Positions 15,781-24,799 are shown, numbered from the stretch's first letter. The stretch: DNA of 48,827 bases from Betaproteobacteria bacterium (GCA_016192065.1 JACPUX010000080.1:1-48827), one strand, 5' to 3'. The notes: generated by a model from the sequence alone, not told the origin. Numbers and translations: made by a program.

Positions 15781-16543
15781 TTTCCGCCACTCCCATGCCC
15801 AGATAGGCTTCCTGCACGATGGGCGAAGCCATCACTTCGGCCGGATCGCCGTCGGCCACCAAAAAGCCGTTGTGCAAAACGATGATGCGATCGGCGAGCG
15901 AACGCACTACGTCCATTTTGTGTTCCACCAGCAGCACGGTCTTGTCGCCCTGCGCCTTGATGTGCTGGATGAGATCCAGCACCACCGGCACTTCGTCGAC
16001 GCTCATGCCTGCGGTGGGTTCGTCGAACATGAAGATGTCGGGCTCCAGGGCGAGCAGAATCGCCACTTCGAGCTTGCGTTTGTCGCCGTGCGACAAAGCC
16101 GATGCGGTTTCGAAACGTCGTTCCGCGAGGGTGACGCGATGCAGGAAATGTTCCGCTTTTTCGGTGGTCTCGACATGATCCGACCACAGCGACAAGAGGT
16201 TCAAGCCCAAACCGGCGCGGCTTTGCACCGCCAAGCGCACATTTTCGAGCACGCTGAGATTGGGAAACAGGTTGGTGAGCTGGAATGCCCGCCCCACCCC
16301 GCGCTTGGCGCGCTGCGCGGCCCCCAGGGCAGTGACATCTTCGCCGTAGAGCAGCACTTTGCCAGCGCTGGCCGGCAACTGCCCGGAGATGAGATTGAAA
16401 TACGTGGTCTTGCCCGCGCCGTTGGGGCCCACGATGGCGGTGAGCGTGCCCGGCCGGAATTCTGCCGAGACATTGTTCACCGCCACGTGACCGCCAAAGC
16501 GGATGGTGAGACCTTGCGTGGCGAGGACCGGTGCTTCGCTCAT
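15773..16543 (-). CDS. livG: ABC importer ATPase (LivG family)
   Basis: The 256-residue ATPase has Walker A GPNGAGKTT, RAFQLTNLFPNLSVLENVRL (Q-loop), the LivG-type signature LSHGDKRKLEVAILLALEP, Walker B IFMFDEPTAGMS and LLVEHKMDVV. The longer sequence between Q-loop and signature is usual for LivG compared with LivF. It is the first of the tightly packed genes after the 337-nt gap that follows the binding-protein gene. Confidence 0.94.
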   Translation of the reverse strand: MSEAPVLATQGLTIRFGGHVAVNNVSAEFRPGTLTAIVGPNGAGKTTYFNLISGQLPASAGKVLLYGEDVTALGAAQRAKRGVGRAFQLTNLFPNLSVLENVRLAVQSRAGLGLNLLSLWSDHVETTEKAEHFLHRVTLAERRFETASALSHGDKRKLEVAILLALEPDIFMFDEPTAGMSVDEVPVVLDLIQHIKAQGDKTVLLVEHKMDVVRSLADRIIVLHNGFLVADGDPAEVMASPIVQEAYLGMGVAESV

Positions 16544-16880
16544 GGTCTAGCGGCTTTCATGGGTCCGTGTGGAGCCAGCGCAGGGTTTGGTTTTGGGCCC
16601 GCACCCTGTCCCCCGCTGGCGCGGGTGAGGGGACGCCGCACCGGCCAGAGTGTGCACGAAGGGGCGTCGTATGTGGCAGGGCGCGGGAGAGGCGACCACG
16701 GCTCTTGAGGGCGAGGCTCGATGGGTGTTCGCGCCGAGCATTACAGCCTGTAGCCTCGGCACGCTCACGCGAGCACGCCCCCTCCCCCCTCGCGGGGGAG
16801 GGCTGGGGTGGGGGGCAAACGCTGACGAACCCGCGCAGCATCTGCCCCAGCCGGTGCCGAGACCCACGAACACCATCACC
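16544..16880. other. intra-operon spacer with strong hairpins
   Basis: This 337-nt spacer lies between the binding-protein gene and the rest of the operon. It contains two inverted sequences: CCCTCCCCCCTCGCGGGGGAGGG at about 16784-16806 followed by CTGGGGTGGGG, and a looser CCCCGCTGGCGCGGGTGAGGGG near 16611-16632. These resemble widespread CCCTC/GAGGG repeats of proteobacteria. A stem here could attenuate transcription so that the binding protein is made in excess over the membrane parts. No protein is supported. Confidence 0.45.
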
Positions 16881-18068
16881 TCAACGCTTGTTGCGCACCG
16901 GAATGGGCAACTCGGCGGCGGGAATTTCACGCACCAGTTCCAGAAGATCCCACTCACCCGACTGAGCTTTCTTGATGCGGAAGTGATACATGTCCTGCAT
17001 GGCTTGATGATCGTCCTTGCGGAACGTCATTTTGCCCTTGGGCGTGTCGAAAGACAGGCCTTCCATGGCGGCGATGAGCTTTTCGGTGTCGCCGCTCTTG
17101 GCGGTTTTCAGTGCATTGAAAGCGGCGCTGGCAGCGGCGAAGCCTCCGGCGGTGAAAAAGTCGGGCGGCGAGTTGTGGCGCTTTTGGTGCTCGGCCACCA
17201 GCCACTCGTTCATCTTGTTCTTGGGGAAGCCATAGTAGTAATAGATGCTGCCTTCCGCACCGCCGAACTGCTTCCAGTTCTTCATGGCGGGCAGGATGTT
17301 GCCGCCGGGGGCCAGTTCAATGCCAAAGCGCTCGGGTTTCAGATCGGCAATTTTGGTCATGGGGTGCGGGCCGGCCCAGATCATCACGATCACTTTGCGG
17401 CCGGGCTTGTCCTTGAGCGCGTCGAAGAGGCGCTGCGCCGACGCGGTGAAGTCAGTGGTGGCTTGGGGCGCGTATTCCTCGTGGATGATCTTGGCCTTGG
17501 GGTTGATCTTGGCCAGCGCATCTTTGTAGGCCTTGATACCGTCGCGGCCGAAAGCGTAGTCCTGGGCCAAGGTGGCGATGTTCACTTCACCGGGATAAGT
17601 GGCGGCGGCGGCCACGGCATCTTGCGTGGAGCTGCGGCCGGTGCGGAAGATATAGCGATTCCATTTTTCGCCGGTGATGGCATCGGCCACCGCGGGTTCG
17701 ACGATCAGCACCTTCTTGTATTCCTCGGCCACCGGCAGCATCGCCAGGGCGACGCCGGAGTTGGTGGTGCCCACCGCCAGATCGACCTTTTCGTCGCCGA
17801 AGGCTTCGGCCAGGGCGGTTTTGCCGAGGTCGGGTTTGTTCTGGTCATCCTTGACGATGACTTTGATCTTGCGGCCGTCCAGGGACATGGTGCCGCCAGT
17901 GAGGTACTCCAAGCCCATCATGAAACCGGTTTCGGTTTGTTTGGCATAGGCTTCGAGCGGGCCGGTCTTGCCGGCGATAAGGGCGATTTTCCAGTCCTGC
18001 GCGGCGGCGGCGCCGCCAAAAGCCAGGGCCAGGGCGGCCAGGCCCGCGCCTAGGGTTCGATGCAACAT
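16881..18068 (-). CDS. HAAT-type substrate-binding protein
   Basis: The product is 395 residues, with start at ATG 18068 behind GGAGGATCTCGACC; upstream in-frame codons lack a ribosome site. It has a signal peptide (LGAGLAALALAFGGAAAA, cut before QDWKIALIAGKTGPLEAYAK). The mature part is a periplasmic binding protein of the Leu/Ile/Val type: VDLAVGTTNSGVALAMLPVAEEY, RYIFRTGRSSTQDAVAAAA, IATLAQDYAFGRDG and FFTAGGFAAASAAFNAL. It delivers the substrate to the livHMGF-type complex encoded downstream. It is the first gene behind the sigma-54 promoter at 18132. Confidence 0.92.
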   Translation of the reverse strand: MLHRTLGAGLAALALAFGGAAAAQDWKIALIAGKTGPLEAYAKQTETGFMMGLEYLTGGTMSLDGRKIKVIVKDDQNKPDLGKTALAEAFGDEKVDLAVGTTNSGVALAMLPVAEEYKKVLIVEPAVADAITGEKWNRYIFRTGRSSTQDAVAAAATYPGEVNIATLAQDYAFGRDGIKAYKDALAKINPKAKIIHEEYAPQATTDFTASAQRLFDALKDKPGRKVIVMIWAGPHPMTKIADLKPERFGIELAPGGNILPAMKNWKQFGGAEGSIYYYYGFPKNKMNEWLVAEHQKRHNSPPDFFTAGGFAAASAAFNALKTAKSGDTEKLIAAMEGLSFDTPKGKMTFRKDDHQAMQDMYHFRIKKAQSGEWDLLELVREIPAAELPIPVRNKR

Positions 18069-18131
18069 GGTCGAGATCCTCCGTGTAAGGTCGAGGCCAA
18101 GGCGGGAGACCCCGGCCATCCGCCTGCTCTT

Positions 18132-18147
18132 TGCAGGAGCTGTGCCA
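18132..18147 (-). promoter_or_regulatory. sigma-54 promoter of the transport/CoA operon
   Basis: On the minus strand the sequence is TGGCAC AGCTC CTGCA. It has the -24 GG and -12 GC separated by exactly 10 nt, and TTGGCAC matches the -24 consensus fully. It lies 64 nt upstream of the binding-protein start. The gene next upstream encodes a sigma-54 activator, which strongly supports the call. Confidence 0.85.
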
Positions 18148-18230
18148 ACGATGCCAAACCCTTGATTTTGAGAGAACGACCTGACTAGGCGGCTCAAGGC
18201 CGGCGCCGTACGCCGAGGCGCGCGTCAGGA

Positions 18231-18318
18231 ATTCCGGACAGTCGAGGCGGGGCATTGAGGTCAACCCGCTGATTACTCAAGCTTATGCCTTCTGTCCGGG
18301 GAATCAGACAGCCTGTCT
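18231..18318. promoter_or_regulatory. cluster of GACAG/CTGTC half-sites, putative activator sites
   Basis: ATTCCGGACAG (18231-18241) is mirrored by CTGTCCGGGGAAT (18292-18304). Immediately beside it is the perfect palindrome AGACAG C CTGTCT (18306-18318), which lies in the last codons of the activator gene. They sit about 100-190 nt upstream of the sigma-54 promoter, the usual distance for enhancer sites. That the neighbouring activator binds them is inferred. Confidence 0.5.
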
Positions 18319-19755
18319 CTTGTCTGCGGCATCGGCCAGAAGGCCGTGGGTAGCGAGCTTTTCGTAGAGCTGCGCGCGGCTGATGTGCAAGAGCTTCGCC
18401 GCGTTGAGTTTCACGCCCCCTGCGGCCGCGATGGCCCGGAGGATTTCGGCCTTCTCGGCTTCCGCCAGCACCTCGCGCAAGGGGCGCACCCCGGGTTCGG
18501 GTGCGAGGCTGGCCTCCTCGGCCGGCGCGGTCTGGGGTAGGTCGGCAAAATGCTCCGGGCCGAAGACCCGCGTATCGAAACGCGCCGCCGCCAGTTGCAA
18601 GGCATTGGAGAGCTCGCGCACATTGCCCGGCCAGTGGTACGCCATGAGGCGCGCCAGGCCCGCGGCCGATACCGAACGCAAGGGCTCATTGCCGCGCGCG
18701 GCAAGCTGTTCGAGCAAGGCTTCGCACAATGCCGGCAAGTCTTCGCTGCGTTCCCGCAAAGGCGCCAGACGAATGGGCAAAACATTCAAGCGATAAAAGA
18801 GGTCGGCGCGGAAAGTGCCCGAGGCCACCATACCCTTGAGGTCGCGACTGGTGGCAGCGATCACGCGCACGTCGATACTCTTCAGCCGATTGGAACCGAC
18901 GGGCTCCACTTCACCCTCTTGCAGCACGCGCAGGAGTTTGGCTTGGAGGGTGAGCGGCATATCACCCACTTCATCGAGAAACAGTGTGCCGCCATCGGCC
19001 AACTGGAATTTTCCGGGCCGGGGTTTATTGCCCGCCCCGGTGTAGGCGCCCGGCTCGACGCCGAAAAGTTCGGCCTCCAGCAGGTTCTCGGGAATGGCGG
19101 CGGCGTTGAGGCTCACCAATGGTTTGGCCTGGCGCTTGCTGGCGGCATGGATGGCATGCGCCATCAGCTCCTTGCCGGTACCGGTTTCGCCCAGCAGGAG
19201 CACCGTGGCATCGCGCTCCGCGGCGCGGCGCCCTTGTTCCTTGACCTCACGCATGGCCACCGAATGGCCCACGATCTGGCTGAAGCGGTACTTCGCCTGC
19301 CGGGTTTCGGCAAGCTCCTTGCGGGCGTGGGCCAACTCGGTTTGCAGGTGCTGCACCTTGGAGACGATGGGCTTCAGCGCCTGAACGCGGTCGTAGAGAA
19401 TGACCCCCAGGGCGCCGATGATCTCCCCAGCGTCGTTGGCGAGCGGAATGCGCGACACCACCACTTGGCGCGCACCCAGGCCCAATACGTCGATCAGTTC
19501 GGCACGCCCGGTTTCCATCACCTCGCGCAGCCGGCTATGGGGGATGACCTCTTCCACCGGCCGCCCCTCGATCGGGTCGGTGCCGTTCCAGCCCAAGAGC
19601 GCGCGGTATTTATCGTTGATCCAGGTGATGCGTCCGGCGCGGTCGATCACCAGCGCCCCTTCGTAGAGGCTATCGAAAAGCCGCAGCAGCGTATTCGCCG
19701 CGAGGCTTTTGGCATCGGCATCGCTGGTGAGGCCGGGAAGGGAGGGTGCTTTCAT
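18304..19755 (-). CDS. sigma-54-dependent enhancer-binding protein with PAS domain
   Basis: The 483-residue protein has an N-terminal PAS domain (residues ~22-125, LYEGALVIDRAGRITWINDKY), a linking coiled coil (~130-155), and an AAA+ domain. The AAA+ domain has Walker A GETGTGKE (189-196), the sigma-54 contact loop as GAYTGA (236-241, a Tyr variant of GAFTGA), Walker B GGTLFLDEVGDMP and arginine-finger region FRADLFYRLNVLPIRL. A Fis-type helix-turn-helix follows at about 446-475 (KLNAAKLLHISRAQLYEKL). It should activate the operon starting at 18068 on binding a small ligand or cofactor through PAS. Confidence 0.94.
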   Translation of the reverse strand: MKAPSLPGLTSDADAKSLAANTLLRLFDSLYEGALVIDRAGRITWINDKYRALLGWNGTDPIEGRPVEEVIPHSRLREVMETGRAELIDVLGLGARQVVVSRIPLANDAGEIIGALGVILYDRVQALKPIVSKVQHLQTELAHARKELAETRQAKYRFSQIVGHSVAMREVKEQGRRAAERDATVLLLGETGTGKELMAHAIHAASKRQAKPLVSLNAAAIPENLLEAELFGVEPGAYTGAGNKPRPGKFQLADGGTLFLDEVGDMPLTLQAKLLRVLQEGEVEPVGSNRLKSIDVRVIAATSRDLKGMVASGTFRADLFYRLNVLPIRLAPLRERSEDLPALCEALLEQLAARGNEPLRSVSAAGLARLMAYHWPGNVRELSNALQLAAARFDTRVFGPEHFADLPQTAPAEEASLAPEPGVRPLREVLAEAEKAEILRAIAAAGGVKLNAAKLLHISRAQLYEKLATHGLLADAADKRQAV

Positions 19756-19879
19756 GGCGGACGGGGTGGCTCAGCGACATGATAAGGGCAGGGAGGCGGC
19801 TTGGCCATGGACTGACTCAGCGCCAAACCCGAGCGCGGATGGGCCGGCCGCCGAATGACCGCGCTATGGCTTGACAACG

Positions 19880-19895
19880 ATTCGTTTAAGAACGA
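19880..19895. promoter_or_regulatory. palindromic operator upstream of higB-type gene
   Basis: TTCGTT TAAG AACGAA is a perfect 6-bp inverted repeat 9 nt before the toxin start, overlapping the region downstream of a TTGACA box at 19870-19875. HigA-like antitoxins bind palindromes of this kind to repress their operon; that is inferred here. Confidence 0.6.
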
Positions 19896-19904
19896 ACATG
19901 CCCC

Positions 19905-20243
19905 ATGTTTGAAGTCCGCCACTATCTCAGTGCGGAGTCCGGTCGCGATGTCTTCCTGGATTGGCTCAAAGCGCTCCGTGATCCCCTTGCGAAAGTGCAA
20001 ATCGTTCGCCGGGTCAACCGCATGGAGTTGGGCAATTTCGGAGACCATCGTTTCTGCCGGGATGGTGTATGGGAGTTGCGCATCGACCTTGGTCCCGGTT
20101 ACCGCGTCTATTACGCGAAGTTGGATCGAGCGGTGATCCTGCTGCTTTGCGGCGGTGACAAGCGAACCCAAGCCGACGATATCGACCGCGCCGTCCAGTA
20201 TTGGCGGGAATGGCAGAGGAGATCCAGCAGTGATGCGCGATAG
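19905..20243 (+). CDS. HigB-like toxin (Gp49 family, RelE superfamily)
   Basis: The 112-residue protein has the phage-derived Gp49-like pattern: MFEVRHYLSAESGRDVFLDWL, RRVNRMELGNFGDHRFCRDG, VWELRIDLGPGYRVYYA and the closing ILLLCGGDKRTQADDIDRA. This is the toxin-first arrangement of TIGR02683-type addiction modules, whose members cleave mRNA at the ribosome. It overlaps the antitoxin gene by about 11 nt. All core strands are present, so it appears intact. Confidence 0.9.
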   Translation: MFEVRHYLSAESGRDVFLDWLKALRDPLAKVQIVRRVNRMELGNFGDHRFCRDGVWELRIDLGPGYRVYYAKLDRAVILLLCGGDKRTQADDIDRAVQYWREWQRRSSSDAR

Positions 20244-20532
20244 AGCACACGATGAAGCCATGGCGGAACTTTTCCGCGAGGACGTGGCGTTTGCGAGCCA
20301 ATACTTGAACGAGGTTTTGGCAGACGGTGATCAGGCTGAGCTGCTGGTCGCCTTGAGGCAAATGGCAAAGGCCTTTGGCGGCGTCCAAAAGATCGCCGAA
20401 AAGTCGCAGCTCAACCCGACTCAGCTCTATCGAACGCTATCACCGGACGGCAATCCCGAATTGCGTAGCCTGCGTGCCGTCTTGCGCGCGATGGGTCTGC
20501 GACTCGCAGTCCAGCCCTTGCATCCCACCTGA
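20233..20532 (+). CDS. HigA-like antitoxin (addiction module antidote)
   Basis: The product from ATG 20233 is 99 residues (a GTG directly before it is an alternative start). It contains FASQYLNEVLADGDQAELLVAL, KAFGGVQKIAEKSQLNPTQLYRTLS and NPELRSLRAVLRAMGLRL. This is the helix-turn-helix antidote family that accompanies Gp49-like toxins. The gene starts inside the end of the toxin gene, so the two are translationally coupled. It likely binds the palindrome at 19880. Confidence 0.9.
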   Translation: MRDRAHDEAMAELFREDVAFASQYLNEVLADGDQAELLVALRQMAKAFGGVQKIAEKSQLNPTQLYRTLSPDGNPELRSLRAVLRAMGLRLAVQPLHPT

Positions 20533-20609
20533 ACCCGACGAGCCACAACCCAATCGGAAACCTCGGTCATCTTCTCGACTGCACGCTCCCGCCGCGCTAG
20601 CATTGCCTC

Positions 20610-21506
20610 ATGCCCAAGCCTACTCTTACAGACAAACTGGTCGTCGCCATTTCTTCGCGGGCGCTCTTCGATCTAGACGAAAGCCATCGCGTGTTCATGG
20701 CCGAAGGAGTAGAGGCCTACCACCGCTACCAGCTCGAACATGAAAACGAAATCCTGGCGCCCGGGGTGGCTTTCAATTTGGTGAAGAAGCTCTTGGCGCT
20801 CAACGAAGGAGAGCGGCAATACGTCGAGATCATTCTGCTCTCGCGCAACAGCGCTGATACCGGCTTGCGCGTCTTCAACGCCATCACCCATTACGAACTC
20901 GACATCACCCGCGCGGCGTTCACCAAGGGAGAACCGACTTCGCGCTACGTGCCGGCCTTCGGCGCGCATCTCTTTCTTTCGGCCGATACCGAAGACGTCA
21001 AGCGGGCGCTCGCCGAAGGTTATGCCGCCGCCACCATTCTGCCCTCACACGTCACCAACAACGTAAGCCGCGAACTGCGTATCGCCTTCGACGGCGATGC
21101 GGTGTTGTTCTCCGATGAATCCGAACGCGTCTACCAAACCCAAGGCCTGGCCGCGTTTGCTGAACACGAATCGTCGGCGGCACACGAGCCGCTTTCCGGC
21201 GGACCGTTCAAGAATTTCCTCGCCGCGTTGCATCGCATCCAGAGCGATTACCGCAACGGCGATTCACCGATCCGCACCGCCCTGGTCACCGCCCGCGGCG
21301 CGCCCGCGCACGAGCGGGTGATCCGCACGCTGCGCGCCTGGAACATCCGCATCGACGAAGCGCTGTTCCTCGGCGGCCTCGACAAAGGCGAATTCCTGCG
21401 CGCCTTCGGCGCCGACATTTTTTTCGACGATCAAAAGAGCCATGTCGAATCCGCCTCCCGCCACGTGCCCTCGGGGCATGTGCCGCATGGGGTGAGTAAC
21501 GAGTAG
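20610..21506 (+). CDS. cytosolic 5'-nucleotidase (cN-I family)
   Basis: The 298-residue protein matches the PF06189 5'-nucleotidase family: KLVVAISSRALFDLDESHRV (first Asp-containing motif), EIILLSRNSADTGLRVFN, RIAFDGDAVLFSDESERVY and LGGLDKGEFLRAFGADIFFDD. These HAD-fold enzymes dephosphorylate nucleoside monophosphates in the cytoplasm. The ATG at 20610 has no strong ribosome site (CTAGCATTGCCTC upstream). It stands alone; the preceding antitoxin ends 78 nt earlier. Confidence 0.9.
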   Translation: MPKPTLTDKLVVAISSRALFDLDESHRVFMAEGVEAYHRYQLEHENEILAPGVAFNLVKKLLALNEGERQYVEIILLSRNSADTGLRVFNAITHYELDITRAAFTKGEPTSRYVPAFGAHLFLSADTEDVKRALAEGYAAATILPSHVTNNVSRELRIAFDGDAVLFSDESERVYQTQGLAAFAEHESSAAHEPLSGGPFKNFLAALHRIQSDYRNGDSPIRTALVTARGAPAHERVIRTLRAWNIRIDEALFLGGLDKGEFLRAFGADIFFDDQKSHVESASRHVPSGHVPHGVSNE

Positions 21507-21722
21507 GCGGGCGCGCTTGGCCACATCATCCGCTGCCTGATGCCGCGCGGCGGTTCACTGTTGCGCGTTGCGCCGACCTCCACTTTTCGAGCGCACGCCG
21601 CAGCAGAGCCACCCGGGGGAGTGTGGTAAGTCACTGATGCCGCGGATTCTTTCCCCCGGTACCCGGATCGCGTCGAAGCCAAAGTTCTGTTGGCGCGGAT
21701 CGGCTAGAGTCTCGCCGGCGTG

Positions 21723-22430
21723 TCATCCCCCGGTCCGCCGGAACACCAAATCCCAAACCCCATGACCCAGCGCCAGGCCGCGCTGTTCGAACTTGGTCAG
21801 CGGGCGATACTCCGGCCGCGGCGCGAAGTCCGGCGCGGTGTTGATGAGCAGAGCTTCGGCATTGAGCGTGGCGAGGATTTCCTGGGCGTAATCCTGCCAG
21901 TCGGTGGCGACGTGCAGGTAAGCGTCGGGCGCCAGGCGCTCGGCGAGCAGATGCACGAACGCGGCCTGTAACAGGCGGCGCTTGTGATGACGCTTTTTTG
22001 GCCAAGGATCGGGGAAGAAGACATGCGCGGCGGCCAGTGAACCCGGCGCGATCATGTGCCGCAGCACCTCCACGGCATCGTGCTGCACCACGCGCAGGTT
22101 CGCGAGGCCAAGCTCCGAGGCGCGCTTGAGCAAGGCGCCCACGCCTGGCGTATGCACTTCGACGCCGAGGAAATTCTGTTCCGGATGTGCCGCGGCGATC
22201 CTGGCGGTGGTTTCCCCCATGCCGAAGCCGATCTCGAGTATCGTGGGCGCCTGCCGGCCGAAGAGGGCAGGCAAGTCGAGTAGTGCCTCCCCATACGGCA
22301 CTCCGAAGCGCGGCATCCCCTCATTGAGAGCGCGCGCTTGCGCCGGCGAGACCCGCCCTTGGCGCAACACGAAGCTGCGCACCGGACGGCGACGGGACTG
22401 GTCCTCGGTAGGCGCGTCGGCTTCAGTCAT
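21723..22430 (-). CDS. trmB: tRNA (guanine-N7-)-methyltransferase
   Basis: The 235-residue protein has the SAM-binding motif [10 protein letters not shown] and the TrmB hallmark [18 protein letters not shown], with [20 protein letters not shown] and a C-terminal [17 protein letters not shown]. It methylates G46 in the variable loop of tRNAs. ATG 22430 overlaps the upstream gene's stop by 8 nt, and an upstream in-frame codon at 22451 would add only 7 residues. It is the last gene of the thiS-thiG-hypothetical-trmB run. Confidence 0.95.
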   Translation of the reverse strand: MTEADAPTEDQSRRRPVRSFVLRQGRVSPAQARALNEGMPRFGVPYGEALLDLPALFGRQAPTILEIGFGMGETTARIAAAHPEQNFLGVEVHTPGVGALLKRASELGLANLRVVQHDAVEVLRHMIAPGSLAAAHVFFPDPWPKKRHHKRRLLQAAFVHLLAERLAPDAYLHVATDWQDYAQEILATLNAEALLINTAPDFAPRPEYRPLTKFEQRGLALGHGVWDLVFRRTGG

Positions 22431-23100
22431 GGAACTTCCAGCGCGCATCACCGAGGTCGATTTCGAAGTAGTTCATGCTCGGCCCGGCCGGGCCATGGCG
22501 TTTGGCTTCGATGGCCAGGGTATGGCGGTCTTTCCAGCTCACTTCGGCATCGGCCCAAGGCGCGGCGGGCTGGAGGGTGCGCGCGCGGCGCAGGCGATGG
22601 ATTTGTACTTCCCAGAGGGTAATTTCGTTGCGGCAGTGTTGTTCACAGAAATCCGCCACGGCGAAACGCAAGTGATCGGGCGAGCCGACCGGCTCGGCAG
22701 GTGTTTCCACCGTGAGTCCGGTTTCGCGATTCATAAGAAGGTAATAGCTGCGCTCGCCCTCCTGAACCCAAAGCGTGAGGAAGTCGTTGCGCGGGTCATA
22801 GGCCCAGATCGAAACCGCGCGATCCGGAGTTTTGCCGTCCGCGCCGCCTTCGCGATCGAGAAACTCGCGCCCAGCGCCGGTATTGAGTTTGATGTCCAGG
22901 CGGCGGCCCTGGCGGGTGGCCAAATCGGGATTGCGGCGCAGTTGCTCGGCCTCCACCAGGCGCCCACAATGTTCACGATGCTCCGCGCCTCGGCACATGG
23001 CGACGATTTCGGCATCGCTCAAAGCCCCCGGAGCGGTGGCTGCCCAAGTGATGGGGGCAAGCGCAGCCAGGAGCAGCGGCGCCAGCGCGCCTCGCCACAT
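22423..23100 (-). CDS. secreted or periplasmic protein of unknown function
   Basis: The 225-residue protein has a signal sequence ([15 protein letters not shown], cut near residue 20). A small Cys-containing segment ([22 protein letters not shown]) is followed by a mostly beta region: [58 protein letters not shown] and a final [16 protein letters not shown]. No domain is recognised. It lies between thiG (13 nt away) and trmB (8-nt overlap), so it is surely co-transcribed with them, but that does not reveal its function. Confidence 0.8.
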   Translation of the reverse strand: MWRGALAPLLLAALAPITWAATAPGALSDAEIVAMCRGAEHREHCGRLVEAEQLRRNPDLATRQGRRLDIKLNTGAGREFLDREGGADGKTPDRAVSIWAYDPRNDFLTLWVQEGERSYYLLMNRETGLTVETPAEPVGSPDHLRFAVADFCEQHCRNEITLWEVQIHRLRRARTLQPAAPWADAEVSWKDRHTLAIEAKRHGPAGPSMNYFEIDLGDARWKFHD

Positions 23101-23113
23101 CGACGCGCCCCGC

Positions 23114-23899
23114 TCAGCGGATCAGCCCGCCGGTTGGCGAACTGGGGCTGCCGTGGTAGAGCTTCTTGGGCATACGCCCGGCGAGGAAGGCTTCGCGCCC
23201 TGCCTCGACCGCTTTCTTCATGGCGCCGGCCATCAGTACCGGGTCGCGCGCCGCGGCGATGGCGGTATTCATCAGCACTCCGGCGCAGCCCAGTTCCATG
23301 GCGATGGCGGCGTCCGAGGCCGTGCCCACGCCGGCATCCACCAGCACCGGCACCTTGGCCTGTTCGATGATGAGTGCGAGATTCCAGGGGTTGAGAATGC
23401 CCATGCCCGAGCCAATGAGCGAAGCGAGCGGCATGATCGCCACGCAGCCGATACTTTCGAGTTGGCGGGCGATGATCGGGTCGTCGGAGGTGTAGACCAT
23501 CACCTCGAAGCCTTCCTTGACCAGCACCTCCGCCGCCTTGAGCGTTTCCGTGACGTTGGGGAACAGGGTTTGCGGATCGCCCAGCACTTCGAGCTTCACC
23601 AGGCGATGGTCGTCCAGCAACTCACGTGCCAGGCGCAAGGTGCGGATGGCGTCCTCGGCGGTGTAGCAGCCGGCGGTGTTGGGCAGCAGGGTAAAACGCT
23701 GCGGCGAGATGAATTCCAGCAGGCTAGGTGCGCTCTTGTCCTGGCCGATGTTCGTGCGACGTATGGCCACGGTGACGATTTCCGCGCCGCTCGCCTCGAT
23801 GGCCGCGCGGGTCTGCGGAAAGTCGCGGTATTTGCCCGTGCCCACCAGCAGGCGGGAAGAGAACTCGCGGTGCGCAATGCGCAGGGTGTCGGATGCCAT
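23114..23899 (-). CDS. thiG: thiazole synthase
   Basis: The 261-residue protein matches ThiG throughout: [71 protein letters not shown] (with the Schiff-base Lys), [16 protein letters not shown] and [21 protein letters not shown]. It forms the thiazole phosphate of thiamine from deoxyxylulose phosphate, dehydroglycine and ThiS thiocarboxylate. thiS lies 27 nt upstream. No TPP riboswitch was seen ahead of the pair. Confidence 0.97.
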   Translation of the reverse strand: MASDTLRIAHREFSSRLLVGTGKYRDFPQTRAAIEASGAEIVTVAIRRTNIGQDKSAPSLLEFISPQRFTLLPNTAGCYTAEDAIRTLRLARELLDDHRLVKLEVLGDPQTLFPNVTETLKAAEVLVKEGFEVMVYTSDDPIIARQLESIGCVAIMPLASLIGSGMGILNPWNLALIIEQAKVPVLVDAGVGTASDAAIAMELGCAGVLMNTAIAAARDPVLMAGAMKKAVEAGREAFLAGRMPKKLYHGSPSSPTGGLIR

Positions 23900-23926
23900 G
23901 GCCTAAACTTGAAGAAAGAAGGGGAT

Positions 23927-24136
23927 TCAACCGCCGCCTACCGCCACAACGATCTCGAAGCGGTCGTCAGCGCCTACTGGCGTTTGCGCATAAGCGCCGC
24001 GCGGCACGATTTGGGCATTGCGTTCGACCGCCACGCGCTTGCCCACGAGCCCAAGCTCGGCGACCAGGTCGGCGACCGTGGGCGTGGTGCTGCCGCAGCG
24101 ATGCGGTTGACCGTTGACGATAATGGTGAGCGCCAT
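23927..24136 (-). CDS. thiS: sulfur carrier protein ThiS
   Basis: The 69-residue ubiquitin-like protein starts MALTIIVNGQPHRC, has TVADLVAELGLVGKRVAVERN and IVPRGAYAQTPVGADDRFEIV, and ends VAVGGG. The C-terminal Gly-Gly is the site of thiocarboxylation. The start is taken at ATG 24136, which gives the standard family length; a longer frame from 24199 adds unrelated residues. It pairs with thiG downstream. Confidence 0.95.
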   Translation of the reverse strand: MALTIIVNGQPHRCGSTTPTVADLVAELGLVGKRVAVERNAQIVPRGAYAQTPVGADDRFEIVVAVGGG

Positions 24137-24223
24137 GAGCTTTGGCGAGGCGATTGAGAAGTTGCCAGGCCCAGAGGGCGCATCATTTCCACGCACCAAA
24201 ATCTGTGCCGAACGCCGCCGATT

Positions 24224-24451
24224 CTAGCACAGGCCCTGTGGCGGGCGGTCGGCGGCGGCCTCTTCGGCCAGGCGCTGGCGCAAGCAGGCGGGGCACCAGC
24301 AGCGCGCGCCGGGTTGCGGCTGGGCCAGTGGCGGCAGGCTGCCGCACCAGCAGGGTTCGCCGCTGTTCGCACCGGCCATGCCGCAGCGAAAATGGGCGCC
24401 GCAACGCGGGCACTGGTTGGGCGTTTGCGGGGAATTTCCTCCAGGACTCAC
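24224..24451 (-). CDS. cysteine-rich CWC family protein
   Basis: The 75-residue protein carries the Cys_rich_CWC pattern: CPRCGAHFRCGMAGANS, then PCWCGSLPPL and RCWCPACLRQRL. It has eight closely spaced Cys in CxxC and CxC pairs, indicating a small zinc-binding protein. Family members are widespread in betaproteobacteria and uncharacterised. The start is GTG 24451; no better codon exists in frame. It is upstream of thiS on the same strand (87 nt). Confidence 0.8.
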   Translation of the reverse strand: MSPGGNSPQTPNQCPRCGAHFRCGMAGANSGEPCWCGSLPPLAQPQPGARCWCPACLRQRLAEEAAADRPPQGLC

Positions 24452-24628
24452 GATGGTCCGCCGCCGCGCTTCAAAAAGAAACCAGCCGGTAACGACGCCG
24501 AGCGGGAGCCGCCCTGGCGGCGCAGGGGTTCAGGTGCTTGGTGAACGCTTCGTTCATGGGCAAGCGCGCTCCTGCCCTGGGCGCGGACGCGGTTGCGGGT
24601 TTCAAGCCGGGCGCCGGGGCGACGGACC

Positions 24629-24799
24629 TCATTGCCGATAGCGCTGCATCGCCTCGCGCAGGAAGTTCACCTGTTTGGCGAAGCGGGCGCAACCGTCGCA
24701 GATCAGCAGGTGCAGGCGCAGGGAGAGTTTCTCGCGCAGGCTGAGTGGCCCCTCCTGGGTGCGGGAAACGAGCTCGCTGGCCTGTTTGCAGGTGATCAC
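24629..24799 (-). CDS. zf-HC2 anti-sigma factor
   Basis: From GTG 24799 (GGAGATTTCGCG upstream) the 56-residue product reads ITCKQASELVSRTQEGPLS and HLLICDGCARFAKQVNFL. It contains the His-x3-Cys-x2-Cys zinc site of short anti-sigma factors. Its length is typical of the minimal cytoplasmic ZAS type without a membrane helix. A longer frame from 24850 is possible but adds non-conserved residues. It follows the ECF sigma factor gene, 102 nt downstream, and should control that sigma factor. Confidence 0.85.
   Translation of the reverse strand: MITCKQASELVSRTQEGPLSLREKLSLRLHLLICDGCARFAKQVNFLREAMQRYRQ

Noticed and set aside
23900..24223. TPP riboswitch ahead of thiS-thiG
   Set aside because: No THI-box sequence (CTGAGA with a downstream conserved stem) was found in the leader.
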